Origin: Phocaeicola coprophilus | Lineage (GTDB): Bacteria; Bacteroidota; Bacteroidia; Bacteroidales; Bacteroidaceae | DNA length: 64,000 bases | Direction: 5' to 3' | NCBI GenBank assembly: GCA_016900015.1 | Contig: JACJJM010000001.1 | Span: 1-64,000 of the forward strand | Shown here: piece after piece, positions 45,621-54,867 of the stretch | How positions within the stretch are numbered: the first letter of the stretch is position 1 | How the letters are laid out: each line of letters begins with the position of its first letter | Translations under genes and position numbers: made by a program | The notes under the pieces: generated by a model | The model's database searches: none | What the model saw: only the letters and a program-made list of their open reading frames with translations | Told to the model about the DNA's origin: nothing

Positions 45621-46736
45621 ATGGCTACAGTTAAAGTGAAATTTCGTACCTCTTCTGTCGATAGAAAGGAAGGTACATTGTATTATCAAGTGATTCATAA
45701 TCGAGTGGTGCGTCAGATAAGCATCGGGTATAAGATTTATCCGATGGAATGGGACGTCGTCGAGGGAAGGATACTCTTTCAGGCTGCATGTGACAAAGGG
45801 CGGTTCTGCTATTTGCAATCTTTGGATGCCCGTCTTAAATCCGATGTTGCACGCTTGAACGACATTTTGTCGAGGCTTGCGTATGCCGGGAGTCCATTCA
45901 CCTCCGATGATGTCGTGGCGCTTTTTCTTACCTCTTTCGGCAAGGACGGTTTTTTTTCGTTTTGCAAAAGGCTGATTGCACAGATGAGGCAGGTGGGAAA
46001 ACAGCGCACGGCAGAAACCTATACCACCGCGCTCAACAGTTTCATCCGATTCAGGAACATCCACGGGGACATCCCGCTTGACGAACTGGATGTCAACCTG
46101 ATGATGGAATATGAGAGCTACTTGAAGTCCAATGGCATTTGTCCGAACAGTTCTTCTTTCTACATGAGGAATCTTCGTGCCATGTATAACCGTGCGGTCG
46201 AGCAAGAACTCACCATGCAAAGGCATCCGTTCAAGCACGTCTATACCGGCATTGACAAGACAGTCAAGCGGGCTGTGTCGGCCAAGGTGATTCGGCAGAT
46301 TCGTGATTTGGACTTGATGCCTTCCATGGACTATGCCAGGGACATGTTCATGTTCAGCTTCTACACCCGCGGGATGTCGTTTGTGGACATGGCCTATTTG
46401 AAAAAGAAAGATTTGCAAAATGGCGTGTTGACCTATCGTAGGCAGAAGACCCACCAGCTATTGTTCATAAAGTGGGAAAAGCCCATGCAGGAGATTGGCG
46501 ACAAGTATGACACTTCCGGCTCTCCCTATCTCTTGCCCATCATCAGGAATGTCGGGAAAGATGATTGGCGGCAATATAAAAATGCAGCACATCTGGTGAA
46601 CAGTAAATTGAATATACTTTCATCTTCATCACCCATCATGCGGCCGTGTCGGCAAGATGTGGGCAAATCATTCGGATTGGCGTGTCGGATTAGCGAAAAG
46701 AAGCAACATGTCTGTCTCTCCCGGACAGGGACTTAA
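45621..46736 (+). pseudogene. Tyrosine recombinase (integrase), C-terminally decayed
   Basis: The first about 330 residues form a Bacteroidales integrase: arm domain (MATVKVKFRTSSVDRKEGTL), SAM-like core (QRTAETYTTALNSFIRFRNI) and the first catalytic block with FYTRGMSFVDMAYLKK (catalytic Arg) and YRRQKTHQLLFIKW (Lys). After AAHLVNSKLNIL the frame departs from the family: the H-x-x-R and catalytic Tyr boxes are missing, and scraps resembling them (for instance LAKRSNMSVS) appear in another frame. The ORF ends at the border of a CCTTTCCG repeat. It is therefore inactive. Confidence 0.75.
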
Positions 46737-46737
46737 T

Positions 46738-46797
46738 GGAAGCCGGGAGCGGAAAGGAGACCGTCCGGCCTTACCCTCCTTTCCGTTCCCGGCTTCC
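46738..46797. repeat. CCTTTCCG-family hairpin repeat after the integrase relic
   Basis: GGAAGCCGGGA (46738-46748) pairs with TCCCGGCTTCC (46787-46797), and GGAAAGGAG inside pairs with CTCCTTTCC. It starts right at the stop of the decayed integrase. The following 46798-47044 contains no supported gene. Confidence 0.75.
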
Positions 46798-47044
46798 TTA
46801 GTTCCGGCTCTCAGCTTCTGTTAAGGTGCTTCCACGGCGGTGCTTTCTTGTTGACAATAAGGCATTTGTCGGAAGACGGCTCGCTGTCGGCCTTCGTCGT
46901 GGAGTGTTTGGAAAAATGTTGAATGTTCGAAAGCTGTCCGGATGTCCGGCTGTGTATCCGGCTTTTGTGTGTTCTTTGGGCGATAAGTCCCAGGCAGCTT
47001 CTTGGTTTTTGTGCTGGGATAATGTGGAAAGTAGAGGATGGTTG

Positions 47045-47326
47045 TCACTCCAGCACGACCACGCCTTGGCTCTCCAGTTGAGTCATCAACGTTTTCACGT
47101 CGGCCAGCGCTTCGGGGAGGGACACTTCGTAGCTGTCGGCCAGGCATTGTGCCAATGTCTCCACATCGACGGGAACAGCCTGCTTTTGCAGTTCTTCGAT
47201 GACGAAGGCTGCCGTGTCGTTCAGCATCAGCATTTTGGAGAAGTTGATTTGTTCTCCGTTGCCTATCAGCACTTTTTCGTTGGCAATGGTCCGTATAAGG
47301 AAATCACTTTTTATATGCGCTTTCAT
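47045..47326 (-). CDS. PqqD-family small protein (RiPP recognition element)
   Basis: The 93-residue protein (start MKAHIKSDFLIRTIANEKVL) shows the PqqD/RRE pattern: VLIGNGEQINFSKMLMLNDT, then AAFVIEEL, the LA...SYEVSLPEALADVKTLMTQL helices and a C-terminal VVVLE strand. In RiPP pathways such domains bind the leader peptide; in Bacteroidetes they also occur in capsule and lipoprotein loci. It follows the lipoprotein and a 66-residue Cys-containing peptide gene on the same strand, but no radical SAM or peptidase gene adjoins. Confidence 0.8.
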   Translation of the reverse strand: MKAHIKSDFLIRTIANEKVLIGNGEQINFSKMLMLNDTAAFVIEELQKQAVPVDVETLAQCLADSYEVSLPEALADVKTLMTQLESQGVVVLE

Positions 47327-47524
47327 TGTCGTGTCATTGGCAAGAAGAGGCTGTGTCACGATGGATTTCCAACACACTGGAGACGCATGAGCTCAGAGTT
47401 TTTATTTTTTTCTGATTTATGCGACATGCCCTCTGCTTCTCCGTGTCTTTGTTGGATTTTCCCCTTTCGACATAACCTCTTTCTTTCGATTATAATTCAA
47501 AAAAATGTATGCAATCTTTCGTCA

Positions 47525-48790
47525 TCAAAAGGTCTCGCAGACGACTTTCGCGTCTTTCAGCGTGAACGTGCGCACGCCGCCTGTGCTTCTGGTCGCATTG
47601 GCTGCGGCGTCTCCGCCTGCGCTCTCCCATGCGCTTTGGAATTGCCGGATGTCCATCAGCAAGCCGTAGATGTGGAAGCTGTTGTTTGCCGGAACGGTAG
47701 TGCCTCCCATGTCCACTTCCGTCTGCAATGCGCCCGTGTCGTCCAGCAGCCATTCGTCCGTAGGCTCTCCGCTGCCCGTCCAGTGTTTTATCCGGATGTA
47801 GACGTGGGCTTCTCCGCCGGTGACGGGGGTGAAGAGCTGGTTGCCGGTTCGTGTGTAGTAGCCAAAGCCTTGGAGCATGATGTCAGGGCTGTAATTGTAG
47901 TTCCGGTTGGTGAGTGGCAGGTATTTGTTTGCATCCTCACTCCCTTGTTCGAAAAGGTCGGAGTCACCGGAGGAGTAGTAACCGCCTTCCCGGTCGCCTG
48001 TGGACTGCTGGCTGCTCAGGTCATATTGGTTGGTAAATGCCGGGCCGCCGGTGATAATCTTGATGTACCACGTGGAAGGATCCGATCCCATGATCTCTGT
48101 AAATTTATCGTCTGTCAGGCTGGCGTATCCGCCCTCTTCTTCGTCCAACGACCCCAATTCTTCTCCGTCATAGAACAGTCCCACCAGGTTGAAGGCAGCG
48201 CAAGCGCGGTGTATGACTACCGGACCGCTGGTGGTCAGGTCTGTGATGGAAAAGTCCGCGGCGCTGCGGTAGATTTCTTTGTTGATGTCGTTTTTGCGGA
48301 GGTAGAGCGTGTAGTCGCCGCTGTCGGTTATTTGCTCGTCCGGCAACGTCCAGTCGTCAGACTCCAGTGAGGAAAAATAGACCTCGGCTCCAGAGGATAG
48401 TTCCAGTGATGTCTCCAGGTAGTTGTAAGTCGAGTCTATCGGGGTTATGGTCGCACTGCCGTCTTCTTTCACCTCGATGCGGTAGCGGAATCCTTTGTTG
48501 CACTGTTGTCCCTCGCTGTTTGTGTAGGAGTATAGGGGAAACGCAAGCACGCCGTTGCCATCTTTTTGGTGGAGGTAGATGGTGTCAGGGTCGTAGTTCA
48601 CGTCGAAGTTGCTGTTGTTTTCAATGCCTCTCGTTGACTTGGAGGTCTCTCTTTGGGCATCCACGGCCATGTCGATGGTGTAGACGCCCGGTTCTGCCGG
48701 TGTCACGGCATTGTCATCATTCGTACAAGATGAAAGCATCACGACACTAAACAATAGGTCGATGATGAACAAAGGAAAAAGTCGTTTCAT
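47525..48790 (-). CDS. Surface lipoprotein, fimbrillin-like
   Basis: The 421-residue protein has a lipobox (VVMLSSCTNDDNAV), then an acidic, beta-rich mature domain with Gly/Ser/Thr/Tyr-rich strands (NVDYDPDTIYLHQKD-type segments, RACAAFNLVGLFYDGEELGS). It resembles FimB/Mfa-type fimbrillin or PUL surface lipoproteins, but no exact family is secure. It follows the 66-residue peptide gene by 26 bp and precedes the PqqD gene by about 200 bp. Confidence 0.75.
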   Translation of the reverse strand: MKRLFPLFIIDLLFSVVMLSSCTNDDNAVTPAEPGVYTIDMAVDAQRETSKSTRGIENNSNFDVNYDPDTIYLHQKDGNGVLAFPLYSYTNSEGQQCNKGFRYRIEVKEDGSATITPIDSTYNYLETSLELSSGAEVYFSSLESDDWTLPDEQITDSGDYTLYLRKNDINKEIYRSAADFSITDLTTSGPVVIHRACAAFNLVGLFYDGEELGSLDEEEGGYASLTDDKFTEIMGSDPSTWYIKIITGGPAFTNQYDLSSQQSTGDREGGYYSSGDSDLFEQGSEDANKYLPLTNRNYNYSPDIMLQGFGYYTRTGNQLFTPVTGGEAHVYIRIKHWTGSGEPTDEWLLDDTGALQTEVDMGGTTVPANNSFHIYGLLMDIRQFQSAWESAGGDAAANATRSTGGVRTFTLKDAKVVCETF

Positions 48791-48816
48791 GTCCATAAGC
48801 ATTTGTTACAGGTTAA

Positions 48817-49017
48817 TTATCTGGAGCCGATGCGGGTCCACGTTCCGGTCATGTCCGTTCTGTTTTCGACGGAGTTTTGCTGGCTGCCTCTTTGCACGTC
48901 CAGGCATCGTCCACTGCTGTATGTCACTACGGAACTGCACACAGACTCGTTGAAGTCCCATTCCACTACTTTTGCACTCGGTTTCGAGTATTTTCTTTTA
49001 GTTACATTTGTCATCAT
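48817..49017 (-). CDS. Small Cys-containing peptide (possible RiPP-like or secreted)
   Basis: The 66-residue product starts MMTNVTKRKYSKPSAKVVEW and continues DFNESVCSSVVTYSSGRCLD. The opening K-x-Y-x-K-P-x-x-K-V-x-E-x-D with a following Cys-Ser region recurs in short Bacteroidales proteins found beside lipoproteins. It has two Cys 14 residues apart and an own -7 box (49046-49053). With the PqqD gene in the same group it might be a modified-peptide precursor, but this is unproven. Confidence 0.55.
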   Translation of the reverse strand: MMTNVTKRKYSKPSAKVVEWDFNESVCSSVVTYSSGRCLDVQRGSQQNSVENRTDMTGTWTRIGSR

Positions 49018-49045
49018 GTGATTGAATTATAATAGAATTACCATG

Positions 49046-49053
49046 CAAAGGTA
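49046..49053 (-). promoter_or_regulatory. -7 box of the small peptide/lipoprotein group
   Basis: On the minus strand it reads TACCTTTG, 28 bp upstream of the ATG at 49017. Confidence 0.5.
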
Positions 49054-49167
49054 GTCGTTGAATAGTTCTGACAGTCGGCTTTATCGTTCGAATGAGTGAC
49101 AATTAGTCACAATGAGGTGCTAAATAGTCCCAGAAGTCAAAAAGCTGTGTTTCTACACATACAAAAA

Positions 49168-49197
49168 GAAAGCCCTATCTTCACAGACGGGGCTTTC
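49168..49197 (-). terminator. Rho-independent terminator of the SusC/D operon
   Basis: GAAAGCCC (49168-49175) pairs with GGGCTTTC (49190-49197). On the minus strand the hairpin runs into TTTTTG. It lies 77 bp past the SusD stop. Confidence 0.75.
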
Positions 49198-49273
49198 GCT
49201 ATATAAACTTTTGTTTTAACAAAGCACAAGATTCTTCTTCTTGTGTTTATCGTGTGTATTGAATACAGTCTTT

Positions 49274-51484
49274 TTATTCAGCCAGCGGGTCGAAAGTTCC
49301 GTTGGCGCCACCTTTATTTATATCAGTCCAACCGATGGTTTGTTCAATCTTCGTATTGTTCTGCATCATGTTCTGTTTGAAACCAATAAAGTAATATTGC
49401 GGCTTGAAGGTGATTATATTGTCTACCGAGTTACCGTCGGCATAGCGGTCTTTACGGTTTAAGTATTGACGATAGAAGCTTGTCAACGATTTCACCTTGT
49501 TATCAGTGGGTTCGCCATCACTAGTTCCAAAATTCACACTTGTCAGGTTTAAGGCTTCCGGTCTAAACTCATCGATGGGGTCATTGCCGTTTGATTTATC
49601 GGCTGTGGCATATTTGGTATAGAGTTCGATGCTATGGCGACGTGTACCATTCAGAGGCTTTACACCCAGATATTGGCAAGTGTTACCGCCAAATCCGGTC
49701 ACTTTCCACGAAGCGTTCAGACTTTCTTGTCCCTGTCCACCATCCCAAAGCAGCCAACGGCGCATGTCGTCAAAGCGTTTTCCTTCGTAAGCCAATTCTA
49801 TTTGACGTTCGTAGAGGATGGCCGAGAAGAGGCGTGCACGGTCGTTCTTGATGCTGGCGTCAAGTCCGTAGTTTTCATCTGCCTTGTCTGATGGATACAC
49901 ACGAGAACGGATGCGCATCAGTGCTTCAAAAGCTTCAGACATTTTGGCTGCGTCACCTGTACCACAGGCAGCTTCGGCCATGTTGAGTAGTACTTCTGCA
50001 TAACGGATTTCCATGTAAGGTGCACCTGATTGTTTGAATCCTGAAGGTGCGCCGTTGCTGGATGCTGTGACGTTGAATGTATAGAGAGGCGATGAGTTGA
50101 CGTCCAAGTCATCACTTCGTTTGTTGATGTATACACCTCCGTTAGAGCTTTCAAAGCCGTCTGTTGCAAAACCGCTCTTGGTGGGATCGTCTTGTTCCGA
50201 CTCTTCCTTGTACCAACAGTAGTTCCACAGTTCGTAGTTCTCGCCATTGTAGGGATATTTCTCGATGCCTTGCGGTGTGGGGTCGCCGTTGAACTTCCAG
50301 TAGATGCCAGGGAATGCAAACGTGCGGTAGAAGCGCGGGTCACGATTCAGGTAGAAGCAGGTCTTGTCGTATGAATACGTTACCGATTCGCCTGGTTTTT
50401 TACCATCGGCCATCGGGAAGAGGTCTACCATTTCCGACGTAGGATTCTGGCCTGTACCCATTGCGTTTTTCGGACGGACGGTATGCTCCCAGTTGTTATA
50501 TTTATGGAAGTCTGAGCCATCTACCCAGTTTATTTTGTTGTAGAGTGTCACGAACACAGCCTCCGATTTGCCGTTATCGTCTGAACCGGTGTAGTTGACA
50601 AACATCTTGGCCCAATTTGTGGCATTCTTTCCAGGGTTGCCTTCATAAGCCAGTCCGAAACGTCCGCTGTTATCCAATGCGTCGAGTGCAGCTTTGTTGG
50701 CATCATATGCGTCAGACCAGCGTTGCGGGTCGTCAGCACGGTTGAAGAGCGGACTGGCCCATAACAACAAGACGCGTCCTTTCAGCGCGAGTGCCGTACC
50801 TGAAGTAACACGACCAAAGTTTTCGCCTGGGAAGTCCCATACGGCAGGCAGATATTCGGCTGCCTTTTTCAAGTCTTCGCAAATGAATTCGATACACTTC
50901 TTTGTGCTGGAGCGGGGTACGACAAGGTCTTCTCCTCCACCGTCGCCGATGATGGGGTTTTGTACGTGGTCAATGATGGGCACGCCGCCATAAACTTTCA
51001 CCAGGCGATAGTAGCACCACGCGCGGAAGAAGTAAGCCTGTCCAAGCAGCTCTTCCTTTTCTTCCTGAGTGAGCGATTTGCTGTTGGTGATGCCTTCAAT
51101 CACGTCGTTGCAGTCGCGGATGCGGCCATAGGGGCTGTTCTTCTTCGTTTCTCGGAAGATGAGGTCTTGCACGTTTGTGTAGTCGATAATCTTTGCAGGG
51201 TCTACATAGTCGGACAGTCCGCCATATTCTTCCGTGCTTTGTGAATAGATGTCTTTTACACCCGTGCTTGGCGTGTCGTAGTCGATTTTGCTGGCCGACA
51301 CGGGGAGCAGGAGGTTATATAAGTAGTCTATGCGAGTCAGAGCACCGTCATAGTCTTCATAGATGGTGGCGGCTCCAAAGCTGCCGTATGATTTTTTGTC
51401 TTGTAAGAATTGGTCGCTGCAACCGCTGAAACATGCTGCTGCACATATGAGAGCGACCGAACCGAAAAGTTTTATATTCTTCAT
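49274..51484 (-). CDS. SusD/RagB-family glycan-binding lipoprotein
   Basis: The 736-residue outer-membrane lipoprotein has a lipobox (CFSGCSD) and the SusD helical scaffold: QAYFFRAWCYYRLVKVYGGV and RILYERQIELAYEGKRFDDM (TPR-like helices), ending with QTIGWTDINKGG. It caps the SusC transporter and binds the target glycan. It is larger than the usual 500-600 residues. It follows SusC by 12 bp. No substrate-specific residue can be read by eye; pectin is inferred from the neighbouring lyase and DUF3826 genes. Confidence 0.95.
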   Translation of the reverse strand: MKNIKLFGSVALICAAACFSGCSDQFLQDKKSYGSFGAATIYEDYDGALTRIDYLYNLLLPVSASKIDYDTPSTGVKDIYSQSTEEYGGLSDYVDPAKIIDYTNVQDLIFRETKKNSPYGRIRDCNDVIEGITNSKSLTQEEKEELLGQAYFFRAWCYYRLVKVYGGVPIIDHVQNPIIGDGGGEDLVVPRSSTKKCIEFICEDLKKAAEYLPAVWDFPGENFGRVTSGTALALKGRVLLLWASPLFNRADDPQRWSDAYDANKAALDALDNSGRFGLAYEGNPGKNATNWAKMFVNYTGSDDNGKSEAVFVTLYNKINWVDGSDFHKYNNWEHTVRPKNAMGTGQNPTSEMVDLFPMADGKKPGESVTYSYDKTCFYLNRDPRFYRTFAFPGIYWKFNGDPTPQGIEKYPYNGENYELWNYCWYKEESEQDDPTKSGFATDGFESSNGGVYINKRSDDLDVNSSPLYTFNVTASSNGAPSGFKQSGAPYMEIRYAEVLLNMAEAACGTGDAAKMSEAFEALMRIRSRVYPSDKADENYGLDASIKNDRARLFSAILYERQIELAYEGKRFDDMRRWLLWDGGQGQESLNASWKVTGFGGNTCQYLGVKPLNGTRRHSIELYTKYATADKSNGNDPIDEFRPEALNLTSVNFGTSDGEPTDNKVKSLTSFYRQYLNRKDRYADGNSVDNIITFKPQYYFIGFKQNMMQNNTKIEQTIGWTDINKGGANGTFDPLAE

Positions 51485-51496
51485 GTTGTTGTCGTT

Positions 51497-54400
51497 TTAG
51501 AATGAAATGTTAATACCAATCGTGTATTTACGCAAGTTGGGATACTTGCCATAGCTCCCAGCCCAGGAATTCATGAAATTGTCAGGATAAGGATTGCAGA
51601 AGTTGATAGCGTTTTGACAAGTTAGGTTCAGTCGGCAACTTGCCACACCCACGGCGTTCACCCATTTTTTAGGCAAGGTATAAGCCAGTGTGATGTTGCG
51701 CAGGCTGATGCTGGTGGACTTGACTTTCCAGAAGGTGGAAGCCTGACTGTTTACGTCTTGATACTGTAAATTTGGATATTTGGCATCAAGATTGGCCGGA
51801 ACGGTCACATTGCCATTGGCGTCCTTGATGTCTTCATAGACAAACATGTCTCTCCAGAACGAAGGCATATTTGTGTAGAGCAGGTCTTTGTATCCGTCTT
51901 CCAAATAATAAGCGCCCTTGTTGATGATGTTGTATCCGCCCCAATTGGCGTTGAACTGTGCGCTCAGTGAAAGCGATTTCCATTCACAACCGAAGTTTAT
52001 GGTAAACCCGTAGATATTACTTGAGCGGTTGGATATTTTGATTCGGTCATTTTGATTGATGACACCATCGGCCGGTTTATAAGTACCATCCTCGTTCTGT
52101 TCGCCACGTATATCGCGGTAAATCAGCATACCCGGATGCACGTCGTCGATGGTTTTTCCAAGATAGTTCGTAATGCCGTACATATGGAAGTATTCTTGGA
52201 TTTCCTGGTAGCTGCGGAACATGCCGATGCATTCATATCCCCATACACCGCGGTCAGAGCGTTCGCCCGGACGTTCACCGTCGAGTTCGATTCGGTCGGG
52301 CCAAGCCATCTTATTAATTTTGTTGTCGCTATATCCGGCGTTGACTTTTACATGATATTTAAAGTCTTTACCAATGTTGTCACGCCATCCCACAGAAAGT
52401 TCTGTACCCCAAGTGTCGATAGAACCGAAGTTTTCGGCTGTCGGCTGTGTACCTACCGTGGAGGGGAAATTGCTTGCTCCTGTACGGTTCATGAACATGT
52501 CGCGGTTCATGTCATAGTATGCATCGAAGTTGACCGACAGACGGCTGTTCAGGAAGCGCATGTCGAGACCGATGTTGGTTTTGTAGCTCTTGTCCCAGTG
52601 TGCGTCGGGGTTTGGCGCATCGCTTGTCTGTGCACCCGGTGATTTGGGACTGTTCAGACTGTTTTCACCGAAAATAGCTCCTTTGCCCAGGTCGACATTG
52701 TAGAGTTGTGTCCAACGCCACGGTTGGATGTTGTCTTTACCAAGGATACCGAATGAAGCACGGATTTTCAGGAAGTCCATGAACTTGATGTTGTCCTTGA
52801 ACCAGTTTTCCTCCGACATGACCCAACCTGCCGAGAACGACGGGAATGTGCCCCAGTAATTCTTCGGAGCAAACTTGGTCGAAGCATCGGAACGAATCAA
52901 GAACTCAAACAAGTAGCGGTCGGCATAGGAGTAGTTGAAACGTCCTACGTAGGAAAGCATACCCGATTCGCTGCGTCCAAACGACGTATAGTGTTCGCCG
53001 TTGGCTGATTTTGATTGTCCGTCAGTGAATTCATAGGGGTCGGAAACTCGTCCTAATAAGTCTTCGCTTTCGGCTTCGCTTTTTTCGATGGAGAAGAGGG
53101 CACTCACGTTGTGAAGTCCGAATTGGCGGGCGTAGCTGATGTTTAAGTTCATCTGATAGCTGTCACTACGGGTCATCATGCGGCTGATATTGTTGCCGTT
53201 GTTCACCTCGATGGGCTGGAAGTTGCCTTCCGAGTAGTCTGCTCCTTCGCCGGTATAGAGGTGTCCGCCGCTTCCCGTACGGTTTATCATCTGATAGACA
53301 GTGAGCGTCGTACCTATTTCGTTGCTCTTCGACGTACTGATGTTTTTGGAGTAAGTAGCCTTAATCTTCAGTCCTTTCAAAATTTCGCTCCAGCCGAAGT
53401 CATATTCTACAGAACCGTTGATGGTCATGTTGGTTGTCTGATTCTCGATGTTGTCCGGTGAGTTCTGCACGGCACTGAAGTTATACAGATTCAGGTCGGT
53501 AGGCGTTTCGTTCTGCTGTCCCGATTGCACGATGGGGAGTCCGTTGATATAGTCGGGCACCCAGCGTGAGTGGGTAAGCAGCGTGTTATAGTCCAAATCA
53601 CTGCCTCCGCCAGAAAGTCCGTTCTTTGCCTTATTCATTTCTCCGTAGTCACCGGACACTTGGAGCGAAGCCTTGAACCATTTGCTGATGTTGGCATTTA
53701 CTCCAGCACGGAAGTTCCAACGGTCATAGTTTAGTCGGCCGATGTTTCCGTCTTGGTCGTAGTAGGATATTCCTGCAAAGTAAGTAGCTTTTTCAGTACC
53801 ACCGTTGATGTTGAGGCTGTGGCGTTGGGTGAAGGCTGCTTTCCATTCTTTTTCCAACAAGTCATAGTTCAGGTTGCGCATGGCGGCTAACTCGTCGGCT
53901 TGGAACAGATCTTTCTGTATTTCGGAAGCTTCTTCGTCGGTCGAAGTGCGTGCGGCGCGTACGGCGTTCCATGCCATACCTTGTTCGTAAGCACTCATCA
54001 TTTTTGTGCGATAAAGCTCGTCCGTGACACCAAACTGGCCACTGTATGAAATCTTTGGTGCGCCCACTTGTCCACGCTTTGTTTTTACTAGAACAACACC
54101 TTGTGCTGCACGTGCACCATAAACAGCGGCTGATGCGTCTTTCAAAATAGTGATGCTTTCCACTTCGCTTGCATCCAAGTTGTTGAATGCTTCTTCATCG
54201 GTCACGAAATCATCGATGACATAAAGAGGGCTGGCACTAGTCTCACCTCCTTTTCCTGCATAGCCTGAAGCGATATTGGCTTGGCGGATTTGCAGAGTCG
54301 CAGCTTCGCCCGGACGTCCGAAGCCACCGCTAGAGCTCAAACCATTGACCAAACCTCCAAGAGCCGCGCTCAAGCTACCGACATTGAGGTCTTGTATCTC

Positions 54401-54817
54401 ATCGGGGCTGATGACTTCGATGGCACCGGTTACGTTTTTCATTTTCTGCGTACCATAGCCGACTACGACTACTTCGTCGAGCTTCATCATGTCCTCACGC
54501 ATCACAACATTCATGCCGTCTTTTGCTATTACGACCTGAGATGTATAACCGATGTACGAAATGTTGAGTTTGGCGTTTTCTGGTACTTGCAGAGTGAAGT
54601 TTCCGTCGAGATCGGTAATCGTACCCGTGGAGGTCCCGTCTATTTTGACGGAAGCGCCGATAATGGGCATACCTATTTCGTCGACCACTGTACCTTTGAC
54701 AGTCTTTGTGGCCTGTTGTTGGGTGGCCTGTTGGCTAGTTTGCTGTGCCTGTGTGGGTTCGGCCATTGCGAACATAGAAGCTAGGCACAAGCTATAAAGG
54801 ATATATCTTGTTTGCAT
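51497..54817 (-). CDS. SusC/RagA-family TonB-dependent transporter
   Basis: The 1106-residue outer-membrane transporter begins with a signal peptide (ILYSLCLASMFAMAEPTQAQ), a CarbopepD_reg-like beta domain (VKGTVVDEIGMPIIGASVKI), a TonB box-like DEVVVVGYGT, the plug (GAIEVISPDEIQDLNVGSLS) and a 22-strand barrel ending NLRKYTIGINISF. It has a Gln/Thr-rich stretch just after the signal peptide. It imports oligosaccharides handed over by SusD. Spacing: 50 bp after the DUF5123 lipoprotein gene, 12 bp before SusD. Confidence 0.97.
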   Translation of the reverse strand: MQTRYILYSLCLASMFAMAEPTQAQQTSQQATQQQATKTVKGTVVDEIGMPIIGASVKIDGTSTGTITDLDGNFTLQVPENAKLNISYIGYTSQVVIAKDGMNVVMREDMMKLDEVVVVGYGTQKMKNVTGAIEVISPDEIQDLNVGSLSAALGGLVNGLSSSGGFGRPGEAATLQIRQANIASGYAGKGGETSASPLYVIDDFVTDEEAFNNLDASEVESITILKDASAAVYGARAAQGVVLVKTKRGQVGAPKISYSGQFGVTDELYRTKMMSAYEQGMAWNAVRAARTSTDEEASEIQKDLFQADELAAMRNLNYDLLEKEWKAAFTQRHSLNINGGTEKATYFAGISYYDQDGNIGRLNYDRWNFRAGVNANISKWFKASLQVSGDYGEMNKAKNGLSGGGSDLDYNTLLTHSRWVPDYINGLPIVQSGQQNETPTDLNLYNFSAVQNSPDNIENQTTNMTINGSVEYDFGWSEILKGLKIKATYSKNISTSKSNEIGTTLTVYQMINRTGSGGHLYTGEGADYSEGNFQPIEVNNGNNISRMMTRSDSYQMNLNISYARQFGLHNVSALFSIEKSEAESEDLLGRVSDPYEFTDGQSKSANGEHYTSFGRSESGMLSYVGRFNYSYADRYLFEFLIRSDASTKFAPKNYWGTFPSFSAGWVMSEENWFKDNIKFMDFLKIRASFGILGKDNIQPWRWTQLYNVDLGKGAIFGENSLNSPKSPGAQTSDAPNPDAHWDKSYKTNIGLDMRFLNSRLSVNFDAYYDMNRDMFMNRTGASNFPSTVGTQPTAENFGSIDTWGTELSVGWRDNIGKDFKYHVKVNAGYSDNKINKMAWPDRIELDGERPGERSDRGVWGYECIGMFRSYQEIQEYFHMYGITNYLGKTIDDVHPGMLIYRDIRGEQNEDGTYKPADGVINQNDRIKISNRSSNIYGFTINFGCEWKSLSLSAQFNANWGGYNIINKGAYYLEDGYKDLLYTNMPSFWRDMFVYEDIKDANGNVTVPANLDAKYPNLQYQDVNSQASTFWKVKSTSISLRNITLAYTLPKKWVNAVGVASCRLNLTCQNAINFCNPYPDNFMNSWAGSYGKYPNLRKYTIGINISF

Positions 54818-54867
54818 AAATTTTGGGTTCTTAGAGTATTAATATACAGTATATGCGCTTGGATAGC

